From positions 62,001-126,000 of the forward strand of contig JAJEHN010000001.1 in the NCBI GenBank assembly GCA_022823665.1: 64,000 bases of DNA. Reading direction: 5' to 3'. Below the pieces are notes generated by a model, which worked only from the letters and a program-made list of their open reading frames with translations, was not told the origin of the DNA and did not search any database. The position numbers and the translations under genes are program-made. Positions within the stretch are counted from its first letter, which is position 1. Each line of letters begins with the position of its first letter. Shown here in pieces: positions 53,343 through 61,887 of this stretch. The stretch is from Thermoanaerobaculia bacterium (lineage in GTDB: Bacteria > Acidobacteriota > Thermoanaerobaculia > Multivoradales > Multivoraceae).

Positions 53343-56300
53343 CGTCTGCTCACCGCCTCGTCCAGGTTCAGCACCGCGCTCGCGGCCACGCTCCAGGCCG
53401 CCAGCTCCGTACCGGGGACTTTCCCGCCGGCCCGCCGCTCACCGACGTTCAGCAACGCGTCGGCAGCCGCCGGGTCCCGTTCGTATCGGGGTCTCAGATC
53501 GGCGACGAGATCGAGCACAGCCTGCCGCTCCACGGCCGAGGCCGGCCGGGCCAGCACCCGCCGGAAGAGACCGTCGACCAGGCCCGCATCGCCGGCTTCG
53601 GTCCGCCCTGCGAGAAGGTCTTCCGCCAGCACCCGCGCCGCCTCGACGAACTGCGGGTCGTTCATCAGGACCAGTGCCTGGAGCGGCGTGTTCGATCGCG
53701 AGCGCTCCACCACGCACGTCTCCCGGTTCGGCGCATCGAAGACGAGCATGTTCGGCGGCGGCACCGTGCGCTTCCAGAACGTGTAGAGGCTGCGCCGGTA
53801 GAGCGCCTCGCCGTGGTCCTGCTCGAAGATGCCGGCGCTGAAGCGGCCGCGGCTCTCGTAGCCGATCTCCCGCCACAGGCCGGGCGGCTGATAGGGCTTG
53901 ACGCTCGGGCCGCCCAGCTTCTCCACCAGCAGGCCGGAGACGGCCAGCGCACCGTCCCGGATCACCTCGGCGTCGAGGCGAAAGCGGGACGCCCGCGCCA
54001 GCAGCCGGTTCTCCGGGTCGCGCTCGATCAGCGCCGGCGTCGCCTTCGAAGTCTGGCGGTAAGTCGAGGACATCACGATCGTCTTCTGGAGCGCCTTCAG
54101 ATCCCAGTCCCGCCGGACCAGTTCGGTCGCCAGCCAGTCGAGCAGCTCGGGATGGGACGGCCACTCGCCCTGGGCACCGAAGTCGCCGGAGGTCGCGACC
54201 AGGCCGCGACCGAAGAACTTCTGCCAGATGCGGTTCGCGGTCACCCGTGCGGTGAGCGGGTGGTCGCCGCTCACCAGCCAGCGCGCCAGGCCGAGCCGGT
54301 TCTTCGGGAGGTCTTCGGGGATCGGCGGCAGGACCGCGGGAACGACCGCGTCGACTTCGTCCGTCTGCTGGTCGTACTCGCCGCGGCGCAGCAGGAAGGT
54401 GGGCCGCGGCTCGTCCATCTCGCGCATGACCATCGTCGTCGGTACGGCGGCCTCGATCCCGGCAAGGCGCTCCGAGAGCTCGGCGTAGCGGGCCTCGTGC
54501 GGCCGCCAGGGAGACCAGTGGCCGCGACGGAACCGATGGCGAAGCGTCGTCGCCTGCTCCTCGGTCCGTTGATCCCCGGGCAGCCCGACCAGGTACTCGA
54601 AGTCGCGGTACGCCGCCGCGAGGCCGCTGTACGGCGGCGGAAGCAGTTTGGGATCCAGTGACTGGAACGCCCCGGGCGCTCCGGAGACGGAGAGCCGGAA
54701 GCGGCGCATCGTCTTGTGCTGGTAGCTCGACTCCTGCCGCAGGACGATCCGCAACCGGGCGCCGCCCGAATGAGGCGGCTCGATGCGTCCGCCGTCGCCA
54801 GCCTCGCGCGGAGCGGCCCGGAAGACCGCCGTCCGGGCGGTGGCCCGAGTCACGTAGCCCGCGCCAAAGCCGGTCTCCAGGTCTCCGTCCACCGCCAGTT
54901 CCGGACCAAGGGACGGCGTCGCGTAGTCGGCATGGGCGTCAACGAAGTCCACTTCGCGTGGCGGGCCGCCGGCCAGCGGCGTCGCCTGCACCTCGATCTC
55001 GGTCAGCACGAAACTGCCGTCCCCGGCTCGGCCGATCCCCAGCGACGGGTCGGATCGATCGCGAAGCGCCTCAAGGCGCAGCGCGGCGACCCGGTCGAGG
55101 TCGGTCTCCGCCTCGATCACGTACACGTCGGTCACCGGGTTGTCGCCCGCCACCTCGATCGAGCCGTCGTCGAGAACGGTCATCCGCGCGCCCGCGGTGG
55201 ACTCGAGCGAGACCGGAACCAGAGGCCGCCACGTTTCGCCCAGCCGGCGGTCCCACTCTTCCTGCCACGCGGCCTGCGCCGCCGCGGCGTCCCCGTTCGC
55301 GTCGTCGAGGAGCGCATTCAGCGGCGCGAGTTCCGCCCTGAGTTCCTCAAGCGCAGCCCGCTGGCCCGGATCCGGCGCCAGTACCTTCGGCTCCGCGTTG
55401 CCCTGGCTGCCGTCGAGCCCGACCTCGTCCACCGTGTTGAAGAAGGCCGCGAGCTGGTAGTACTCGCGCTGGCTGATCGGATCGAACTTGTGGTCGTGGC
55501 ACTTGGCGCAACCAGCCGTCAGCCCCATCCACACCGTGGCCGTCGTGTCCGTGCGGTCGAAGACGTACTGGACCCGGTATTCCTCCGGAATCGCGCCGCC
55601 CTCGAAGTTGATCATGTGGTTCCGGTGGAAGCCGGTAGCCAGCAACTGCTCCGGCGTCGGATCCGGCAGCAGGTCGCCGGCGAGCTGGTCGACCGTGAAC
55701 TCGTCGAACGGCTGGTTCGCGTTGAAGGCGTCGATCACCCAGTCGCGCCAGCGCCACATGAACCGCTCGTTGTCGATGTGGTAGCCGTTCGTGTCGGCGT
55801 AGCGCGCCGCGTCGAGCCAGGAACGCGCCATGTGCTCGCCGTAGCGCTCGGACGCGAGCAGCCGGTCCACGAGACGCTCGTAGGCGGCCGGCGAGGCGTC
55901 GGCCACGAAGGCGTCGACGTCGGCCGGAGCCGGCGGCAGGCCGGTCAGGTCGAGCGACAGACGGCGCGCGAGCGTGCGGCGGGACGCCTCGGGCGCGGGA
56001 GCGAGGCCCTCGCTCTCCAGCCGGGCCAGGACGAAGCGGTCGATCTCGCCGTGCGCCCAATCGCGGTCCGCGACCGCGGGCGGCTCGGGGCGCCGCGGCG
56101 GCCGGTACGCCCAGTGGTCCTCGAACTCGGCGCCCTGGAGGATGAACCGGCCCAGGGTCTCGATCTCCCGGTCGGACAGCTTCGAGTCCGCGTGGGGAGG
56201 GGGCATCCGGTCGAGGGCCTCGGCTGCCGCGATGCGCTGGAACAACTGGCTCTCTTCCAGGCTGCCCGGCACCAGCGCCCGGCGACCCGAGGGAAGAACG

Positions 56301-56881
56301 CCCAACGCCGACTCCGCCTGGTCCAGCCGCAGCCCCGCCTGCCGCACGGCCTCGTCCGGCCCGTGGCACTCGTAGCAGTGGTCCGAGAGGATCGGCCGCA
56401 CATCGCGATGGAACGACAGGGCCTCGCCCGGTCCCGTGAAGTCGTGCTCAACGGGCGGAACCTCCCGCGCCGCGACGCCGACTCCTCCAACCTCTTCCTC
56501 ATGCGCCAGGGGCCACTCCGCGCCGGCCTCGATCCACGCCTCCAGCAGGTCCCGCTCGGCCTCCTCGAGCGCTCGAGGCGGCGGCATCTCCAGTTCGTCC
56601 TCGCGCCGAATCGCCGCGACGAGCAGACTCGCCTCGGCATCTCCAGGCACGATCGCCGCTCCCCGACCGCCCCCGATCAACATCGCCGGCCGCGAGTCGA
56701 GCCGCAGGTTCCCCCGCTGCCTGAGCGGTCCGTGACAGGCAAAACACCGGCTCTTCAGCACCGGCAGCACTTCCGACTCGAAGTCGGGCACGGCCGGGGC
56801 TTGAGCGACCGCCCCGCCTGCCAGCAGCCCCAGGACGATCAGCATCGCACCCACAACCACCCTGCTGACTTCCTGGTCCAT
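53339..56881 (-). CDS. PSD1-type protein with two cytochrome C domains plus DUF1549 and DUF1553
   Basis: The 1180-residue protein has a signal peptide (VVVGAMLIVLGLLAGGAVAQ). Three CxxCH sites lie at residues 46-50 (CFACH), 169-173 (CYECH) and 458-462 (CAKCHDHKFDP). DUF1549 spans about 270-480 and DUF1553 about 850-1120 (KNRLGLARWLVSGDHPLTARVTANRIWQKFFGRGLVATSGDFGAQGEWPSHPELLDWLA). The region between is a beta-rich carbohydrate-binding-like insert. It is probably anchored or exported to the periplasm, where it works with the DUF1501 partner downstream in an unknown oxidation of glycan material. The ATG at 56881 is chosen because the signal starts there; a reading from 57088 crosses an inverted repeat. 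Confidence 0.9.
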   Translation of the reverse strand: MDQEVSRVVVGAMLIVLGLLAGGAVAQAPAVPDFESEVLPVLKSRCFACHGPLRQRGNLRLDSRPAMLIGGGRGAAIVPGDAEASLLVAAIRREDELEMPPPRALEEAERDLLEAWIEAGAEWPLAHEEEVGGVGVAAREVPPVEHDFTGPGEALSFHRDVRPILSDHCYECHGPDEAVRQAGLRLDQAESALGVLPSGRRALVPGSLEESQLFQRIAAAEALDRMPPPHADSKLSDREIETLGRFILQGAEFEDHWAYRPPRRPEPPAVADRDWAHGEIDRFVLARLESEGLAPAPEASRRTLARRLSLDLTGLPPAPADVDAFVADASPAAYERLVDRLLASERYGEHMARSWLDAARYADTNGYHIDNERFMWRWRDWVIDAFNANQPFDEFTVDQLAGDLLPDPTPEQLLATGFHRNHMINFEGGAIPEEYRVQYVFDRTDTTATVWMGLTAGCAKCHDHKFDPISQREYYQLAAFFNTVDEVGLDGSQGNAEPKVLAPDPGQRAALEELRAELAPLNALLDDANGDAAAAQAAWQEEWDRRLGETWRPLVPVSLESTAGARMTVLDDGSIEVAGDNPVTDVYVIEAETDLDRVAALRLEALRDRSDPSLGIGRAGDGSFVLTEIEVQATPLAGGPPREVDFVDAHADYATPSLGPELAVDGDLETGFGAGYVTRATARTAVFRAAPREAGDGGRIEPPHSGGARLRIVLRQESSYQHKTMRRFRLSVSGAPGAFQSLDPKLLPPPYSGLAAAYRDFEYLVGLPGDQRTEEQATTLRHRFRRGHWSPWRPHEARYAELSERLAGIEAAVPTTMVMREMDEPRPTFLLRRGEYDQQTDEVDAVVPAVLPPIPEDLPKNRLGLARWLVSGDHPLTARVTANRIWQKFFGRGLVATSGDFGAQGEWPSHPELLDWLATELVRRDWDLKALQKTIVMSSTYRQTSKATPALIERDPENRLLARASRFRLDAEVIRDGALAVSGLLVEKLGGPSVKPYQPPGLWREIGYESRGRFSAGIFEQDHGEALYRRSLYTFWKRTVPPPNMLVFDAPNRETCVVERSRSNTPLQALVLMNDPQFVEAARVLAEDLLAGRTEAGDAGLVDGLFRRVLARPASAVERQAVLDLVADLRPRYERDPAAADALLNVGERRAGGKVPGTELAAWSVAASAVLNLDEAVSRR

Positions 56882-56971
56882 ACGTCTCAGCCGCTCCAGC
56901 ACCAAGTCCTCTCTCAGGCTTCTGAGGATCTTACCGCGCCGCAGCGCTGCCGCGTCGAAGCCGTTGAGCCC

Positions 56972-57139
56972 GGTCCGGGCCGGAGGAGAGGGTCCCAGCG
57001 AGGCTGTCGGCAAGCGACGCCCGACACCATCCCATCGTCCGACGCCCAACCGGAGCGCAGCCGACCGCAGCGAGCGCCGCCCCTCCATTCATCCGGAAAG
57101 CGTGAGCGTCCGCTGGGACCCTCTCCTCCGGCCCGGACC
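56972..57139. repeat. Perfect 29-bp inverted repeat around a 110-bp core
   Basis: Bases 56972-57000 and 57111-57139 are exact reverse complements: the left arm begins GGTCCGGGCC and ends GTCCCAGCG, and the right arm is CGCTGGGAC...GGCCCGGACC. One more outer pair (56971/57140) also matches. The element lies between the divergent PSD1 and LLM genes and fills most of the 301-base interval 56882-57182, which holds no gene. Terminal inverted repeats of this length around a non-coding core resemble a MITE, although no target duplication is obvious. As RNA it would form a long stem upstream of either gene. Confidence 0.75.
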
Positions 57140-57167
57140 GAGCGGCTGCAGCGGCGGCTTCCGGCGG

Positions 57168-57173
57168 TACACT
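57168..57173 (+). promoter_or_regulatory. -10-like hexamer of the LLM flavoenzyme gene
   Basis: TACACT ends 9 bases before the ATG at 57183. There is no Shine-Dalgarno sequence between, consistent with a leaderless start. It lies just outside the inverted repeat. Confidence 0.4.
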
Positions 57174-57182
57174 GCCGCCCCC

Positions 57183-58253
57183 ATGGACTTCGGCATCTGC
57201 GTCGCCAGCAAGATCGACGACATCGGCTACATCGAGAAGGCGGAGGCGCTCGGCTACAGCCACGCCTGGATCGCGGACAGCCAGATGATCTGGTCGGACT
57301 GCTACGCGGTGCTGGCGCTGGCGGCGGAACGGACCAGCCGGATCAAGCTGGGGACCGGGGTCGCGATCACCGGCACGCGGATCGCGCCGGTGACGGCGCA
57401 CAGCATCGCGACGATCAACCGGCTGGCGCCAGGCCGCACCTTCCTGGGGATCGGCGCCGGGAACACGGCGCTCCGGCTGATGGGTCACCGCCCGGTCGGC
57501 GTCGCTGAGTTCGGCGAGTACCTGCGCGTGGTGCGGGCGCTGCTCGACGGCCAGGAGGTCGACTTCACCTTCCGGGGGCGCACCGAGCCATTGCGCTTCC
57601 TGATGGAGGAACAGGGCTTCATCGCCACGGAGCCGCGTATTCCGATGTACGTCTCCGGTTTCGGCCCGAAGAGCCAGGGTCTGGCCGGTGAAGTCGGCGA
57701 CGGCCTGGTCATGTCGATCCCGCCCAACGCCTCGCTGTTCGACCGCGCGATCGAAAACTGCCGCCGCGGCGCCGAGGCGGCCGGCCGGAGCTTCGACCGC
57801 AACGCCTTCTACACCTGCTCGCTCACCACCGCTGTGATCCTCGAGCCCGGCGAGGACCTGACCTCGCCGCGAGTGATCGAGGAGTGCGGCCCCTTCGTGC
57901 TCTCGGGCCTGCACTACCTCTACGACCAGCAGCATCAGTTCGACCGGGAGCCGCCGCCGCACGTGCGGCCGATCTGGGACGAGTACTGCGCCCTGGTCGA
58001 GCGGACGCCGGCGCGAGGACGCCACCTGCGCGTCCACGCCGGCCACTGCACCTACTCCCTGCCGGAAGAGGAGAGGTTCGTCACGCCCGACCTCATCCGC
58101 GCCTCCTGCCTTGCGGGTACGGCCCAGGAGGTACGGGCCCAGGTCCGCACCCTCGCCGATGCCGGGCTCGACCAGCTCATGCTGCTGCCCTCCCTCGCCA
58201 CCCAGGAACGGGTCATCCAGCAGTTCCACGACGAGGTCATGGTCCGTTCGTAG
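57183..58253 (+). CDS. LLM-class flavin-dependent oxidoreductase
   Basis: The 356-residue TIM-barrel protein belongs to the luciferase-like monooxygenase group using FMN or F420. Typical text is EALGYSHAWIADSQM, ERTSRIKLGTGVAITGTRIAPVTAHSIATINRLAPGRTFLGIGAGNTALRLMG and PIPMYVSGFGPKSQGLAGEVGDGLVMS-like sequence. F420-dependent relatives such as methylenetetrahydromethanopterin reductase share this shape, but cofactor choice cannot be read here. The ATG at 57183 begins the barrel; upstream-open codons run into the inverted repeat. A methyltransferase gene follows after 26 bases. Confidence 0.87.
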   Translation: MDFGICVASKIDDIGYIEKAEALGYSHAWIADSQMIWSDCYAVLALAAERTSRIKLGTGVAITGTRIAPVTAHSIATINRLAPGRTFLGIGAGNTALRLMGHRPVGVAEFGEYLRVVRALLDGQEVDFTFRGRTEPLRFLMEEQGFIATEPRIPMYVSGFGPKSQGLAGEVGDGLVMSIPPNASLFDRAIENCRRGAEAAGRSFDRNAFYTCSLTTAVILEPGEDLTSPRVIEECGPFVLSGLHYLYDQQHQFDREPPPHVRPIWDEYCALVERTPARGRHLRVHAGHCTYSLPEEERFVTPDLIRASCLAGTAQEVRAQVRTLADAGLDQLMLLPSLATQERVIQQFHDEVMVRS

Positions 58254-58267
58254 GGCCTCGGCCCGCA

Positions 58268-58273
58268 TACGAT
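58268..58273 (+). promoter_or_regulatory. -10-like hexamer of the methyltransferase gene
   Basis: TACGAT ends 6 bases before the ATG at 58280 and lies between the LLM stop and this start. A leaderless transcript is plausible, although read-through from the LLM gene is also possible. Confidence 0.35.
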
Positions 58274-58279
58274 CGCCTC

Positions 58280-59380
58280 ATGCTCCTGCTGGTCCTGCCC
58301 TGGGACGCCGAGGCCGACGCTTCCGCCGAGTGGTGGTATCTCCGTCGATGGCTCGCCTCTGAGGCGCGCGCCGTGTTCGCCGATGTCGAGGTCATCTCCG
58401 AACTGCCAGCCTCTCCGCCCGACGACACGGAAGCGGTACTCGTCCTGAGCTCCTGCCGTGTCCTGATCGGCCGGTCCTCACTGGGCCGGATGCGCGAAGA
58501 GCTGGCGGCCGACCCGGACGGTGGCGCGGTCTACGCCACCGACCTGACGACGACCGGCCCGGAAGCGAGCAACGACCTGTTCACCCTGGCCGACTTCGAA
58601 CTGGCGGAGTCCAGGTGGCTGGCGGGCGGCCCCCCAGCCGCCGGCACCGGAGAGGCCCAGTCGCACGCCTGCCCAGCCGTGCTGCTGTCTCCGGCGGCCG
58701 CGGCCCGGTGGGTGTCGGGGGCGCGGCCTTCCGGTCCGCGAGCCGGCCTCTGCTACGAGTTCATCGACTACTACGGCGGCGAGCGCGCCGATGTCCTGCC
58801 GCTCCTGCCGCCAGACCTCGGGCCAGAATCCTCGGTCCTGGAGGTCGGATGCGGCCGCGGCGCGACCGCGGCCCTCATCAAGGAGCGTTCCGGCTGCCGC
58901 ACCGTCGGAATCGAACTGAATCCCGAAGCGGCCCTGGCAGCCGAACGCCGGCTCGACCGGGTGATCCACGGCGATGTCCAGACCGTGGAACCCGGAGAGG
59001 AGTTCGATGCGATCGTCGCCTTCGAGCTCTTCGAGCACCTGACCGACGGCCAGGCGTTCCTCGAACGCGCCGCCGGCTGGCTTCGTCCCGGCGGACGCAT
59101 GGTGTTTTCGGTGCCCAATGTAGGCCACTACTCGGTCATCGAGGACCTCATTGCCGGACGTTGGGACTACATCCCGATGGGTCTGCTATGCGCCACCCAC
59201 GTCCGCTTCTTCACCCGCCGCACCCTCGAGGACTGGCTCCAAGCGGCCGGCTTCGACCGCTACCGGATCGACGCCCAGACCACTCCCCTGCCGCCCCGAA
59301 TGGACGCGCTGCCGGAGTCGATGGCGCCTGACCGCGAGAGCCTGGCGACGGCCGGCTTCTACGTATCGATCTTCTGTTGA
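58280..59380 (+). CDS. Class I SAM-dependent methyltransferase with an N-terminal glycosyl-associated domain
   Basis: The 366-residue protein has the Rossmann SAM site SSVLEVGCGRGATAALIKERSG at about residues 188-210, with the acidic GIELNPEA and HGDVQTVEPGEEFDAIVAFELFEHL motifs. The C-terminal FSVPNVGHYSVIEDLIAGRWDYIPMGLL...HVRFFTRRTLEDWLQAAGF is the form seen in methyltransferases of surface polysaccharide and rhamnan clusters. The first 170 residues have no named domain. Its tail overlaps the end of the convergent glycosyltransferase by 22 bases, fitting a shared role in glycan decoration, which is inference. Confidence 0.85.
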   Translation: MLLLVLPWDAEADASAEWWYLRRWLASEARAVFADVEVISELPASPPDDTEAVLVLSSCRVLIGRSSLGRMREELAADPDGGAVYATDLTTTGPEASNDLFTLADFELAESRWLAGGPPAAGTGEAQSHACPAVLLSPAAAARWVSGARPSGPRAGLCYEFIDYYGGERADVLPLLPPDLGPESSVLEVGCGRGATAALIKERSGCRTVGIELNPEAALAAERRLDRVIHGDVQTVEPGEEFDAIVAFELFEHLTDGQAFLERAAGWLRPGGRMVFSVPNVGHYSVIEDLIAGRWDYIPMGLLCATHVRFFTRRTLEDWLQAAGFDRYRIDAQTTPLPPRMDALPESMAPDRESLATAGFYVSIFC

Positions 59381-60393
59381 TCCGCCGGGTCGACGCCGAA
59401 GGCCCGCATGAGGGCTTCGCCGGTGCGGCATTCCGTGTAGGTCTCGGCGATCGCGCGCCCCGCCCTGCCGAGTCGCCGCCGCAGGCTCCGGTCTCGCCAC
59501 AGGCGTTCCACCGCGCCGCGAAGCGCCTCTCCGTCACCGAACGGGACCTTGATGGACGCCCGGTCTTCCGGATCGAGGTCGCGGTGCGAGGGAATGTCCG
59601 TCAGAACGCAGGGGCGGGCGCAGCCCATCGCTTCGAGCGCGAGCAGTCCGAAGCCCTCGAGCGGCGACGACGGGCCGATGCAGAGATCGACCCCTTGGAT
59701 CAGCGCGGGAACTTCCGCCGGCGGCACGTGCCGACGACGATCCGCCTCCGGCCAGAAGGCCAGCTCCTCCTTGTCCGCGTCGAGCGACAGGCGCACGATC
59801 TCGATCCCTCCGTCCGTACTCTCGAAAAGAGGCCTCAGCGCGCGCAGGCACCAGGCGACGCCCTTGACTTCCAGTTCCCAGTGCCCGCTGACGAGCACTC
59901 GCAGACGGCCATCGTCAGCGCGCTCTCGTGCCGGTGGCCGGAACAGGTCCGGCTCGAAGGGCTGGGGTATCCACCGCGCTTCGACGCCGTGCCGATCGCG
60001 CAGGGTACGCACCAGGTGAGGGGAGACGACCAGCTTCAACGCGGGCAGGTCGTAGGCCGCCCGCATCGCCTCGCGACCTGCCGGCTCCAGCGTGTCGTGG
60101 CCCGGCTCGTACCCCTGGCAGAGGTGGCAGGCCAGCCGTTCGGCGATCTCGACCGCGGGAGCGACCGTCGGGGCGAGCGTACCGACCGCCACCTCGACCC
60201 GCGGCAGGGACTGCCGGTCGAGAGCCTCAACCTGCCGGTAGAAGGCGTCCGCGCCGTCGAACCAGTCCGGGCAGGGATCGGGCGAATGGACCGTGACCTC
60301 GACCCCCAACCGTCGCAAGGCCCGGGCGTGCTGGAGGACGACCTTGACGCCACCGTAGAGGGCAGCGCCGGGCAGAAGATAAGCAACTCTCAG
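59359..60393 (-). CDS. Glycosyltransferase family 4-like protein with a probable CTG start
   Basis: The 344-residue GT-B enzyme transfers sugar from a nucleotide donor. The N-terminal acceptor domain starts RVAYLLPGAALYGGVKVVLQHARALRRLGVEVTV. The donor site includes LRVLVSGHWELEVKGVAWCLRAL and the conserved PSSPLEGFGLLALEAMGCARPCVLTDIPSHR. The frame has no ATG, GTG or TTG near this N-terminus. A CTG at 60393 overlaps the stop of the GH109 gene (CTGA), with GGGGA about 9 bases upstream, and gives the expected MRVAYLLPG opening. I therefore use CTG. It is coupled to the GH109 gene upstream. Confidence 0.85.
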   Translation of the reverse strand: MRVAYLLPGAALYGGVKVVLQHARALRRLGVEVTVHSPDPCPDWFDGADAFYRQVEALDRQSLPRVEVAVGTLAPTVAPAVEIAERLACHLCQGYEPGHDTLEPAGREAMRAAYDLPALKLVVSPHLVRTLRDRHGVEARWIPQPFEPDLFRPPARERADDGRLRVLVSGHWELEVKGVAWCLRALRPLFESTDGGIEIVRLSLDADKEELAFWPEADRRRHVPPAEVPALIQGVDLCIGPSSPLEGFGLLALEAMGCARPCVLTDIPSHRDLDPEDRASIKVPFGDGEALRGAVERLWRDRSLRRRLGRAGRAIAETYTECRTGEALMRAFGVDPADQQKIDT

Positions 60394-61784
60394 GCGACGA
60401 TCCCCAGGGGCGGCCGCGTCCGGTACGCGCCGCGGGTGAAGTCGGGGAACTCCACCGGCTCGCTGCCTCGCGCCACCGAGAGTTCGCTCAGTTCGACCGG
60501 CGCCGACAACGCCGCCGCGTCGTAGACGTCCATGTCCATCGGCGTGCCCTCGAGGAGGCAGCGGATCAGCCGGTAGTCCTCGAGGTAGTCCATGCCGCCA
60601 TGGCCGGCGCCCTCGGCATCGCCGGCCCGCTCCTGCCACAACGGATGCTCGAACCGCTCCCGGTAGGGCTCGACGTCGCTCCAGTCGTGCCCCTCGGCCT
60701 CGCCTTCGATGAAGACCCGGTCGGGGAATCCCGCGAAGACTCCGCGCGTACCCTGCACCAGGTTGAGCCGGCTGTAGGGCCGCGGAGTCGTCGTGTCGTG
60801 CTGGAGCAGGATGCTCCGCCCGCGGCGCGTCCGGATCAGGCTCGAGTTCATGTCGCCGAGGGCGTAGCGAACCGTGGCGCGCGGATCGTCCGCGCCGAAG
60901 CGCTCCTTCGCGTAGAGCGCCAGCCCCTTCGCCGGGCTCGACAGCGACACGAGGTAGTCGAAGCAGTCGCCCCGGTTGATGTCCATGCACTGGGCCACCG
61001 GTCCGAGTCCATGGGTCGGATAGAGGTTCGCGTTGCGTTCGACCGAGTGCTGCAGCCGCCAGAGACCCTCGTTCGCGTCCGAGAACTTGAGCGACCGCAG
61101 GTCGTGGATGTAGGCGGCCTCGCCGTGGAGTAGATCGCCCAGCAGGCCCTGGCGCACCATGTTCAGGACCATCATCTCGCTGCGACCGTAGTTGCAGTTC
61201 TCCATCATCACGCAGTGCCGCGCGGTGCGTTCGGCGGTCTCGACCAGGCGCCAGCAGCCCTCGAGCGTGATCGCGGCCGGCACCTCGACCGCCGTGTGCT
61301 TGCCCGTTTCCATCGCCTCGACGCAGACCGGCACGTGCCACCGCCAGGAAGTCGCGTTGAACACGAGGTCGATGTCGTCGCGCTCGCACAGGCGCTTGAA
61401 GTCCGTATCGCCTCGCGTGTAGAGCTCCGGCGCCTCGTTGTCCGCATCGACGACCCACGAGGCCACCTCCTCGGCCCGGGGTTCGTCGATGTCGCAGATC
61501 GCGACGACGTCGACGCCGTCGATGCGCAGGAAGTTGCGCACATGGCTGCCGCCCTGGAGACCGACGCCGACGAATCCGATCCGCACTCTTTCGAGTGCCG
61601 GCGCGGCGAAACCGGCGCGGTACGCCTCGAGCGCCGCTTCGTCCGGCTGGCGAGCAGCCTCGGCGTCGTCGGGTTCCTGCCCGGCAGCGGCCCGGGCGCT
61701 AACCGCGGCGGCCGCGGCGGCAGGCCCGACCCAGGCCGCCTTCAGCAGTTCGCGGCGTCCCCAGAGGGGTGTCGGCGCGGTCAT
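60390..61784 (-). CDS. Tat-exported Gfo/Idh/MocA protein, GH109-like
   Basis: The 464-residue protein has a Tat signal GRRELLKAAWVGPAAAAAAV. The NAD-binding fold VRIGFVGVGLQGGSHVRNFL is followed by the EVPAAI (KP-equivalent) catalytic region. The text YGRSEMMVLNMVRQGLLGDLLHGEAAYIHDLRSLKF...NANLYPTHGLGPVAQCMDINRGDCFDYLVSLSSP matches GH109, which removes GalNAc by an NAD-assisted redox mechanism. The family is common in glycan foragers. It starts from an ATG with TACGCT 7 bases upstream and no Shine-Dalgarno sequence, and ends overlapping the glycosyltransferase start. Confidence 0.9.
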   Translation of the reverse strand: MTAPTPLWGRRELLKAAWVGPAAAAAAVSARAAAGQEPDDAEAARQPDEAALEAYRAGFAAPALERVRIGFVGVGLQGGSHVRNFLRIDGVDVVAICDIDEPRAEEVASWVVDADNEAPELYTRGDTDFKRLCERDDIDLVFNATSWRWHVPVCVEAMETGKHTAVEVPAAITLEGCWRLVETAERTARHCVMMENCNYGRSEMMVLNMVRQGLLGDLLHGEAAYIHDLRSLKFSDANEGLWRLQHSVERNANLYPTHGLGPVAQCMDINRGDCFDYLVSLSSPAKGLALYAKERFGADDPRATVRYALGDMNSSLIRTRRGRSILLQHDTTTPRPYSRLNLVQGTRGVFAGFPDRVFIEGEAEGHDWSDVEPYRERFEHPLWQERAGDAEGAGHGGMDYLEDYRLIRCLLEGTPMDMDVYDAAALSAPVELSELSVARGSEPVEFPDFTRGAYRTRPPLGIVA

Positions 61785-61791
61785 GCCTCAG

Positions 61792-61797
61792 AGCGTA
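61792..61797 (-). promoter_or_regulatory. -10-like hexamer of the GH109 gene
   Basis: Reading toward the gene, TACGCT ends 7 bases before the ATG at 61784. No -35 is recognisable and no Shine-Dalgarno sequence is present. Confidence 0.35.
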
Positions 61798-61887
61798 CAC
61801 CCGGGACCGCGGCGGCGCTCTGTGGGCCGGAACCTAGCGCCGCCAAACCCGTCGCAGACTCCGTGTTTGGCCCCAGCCCCCACCGCC

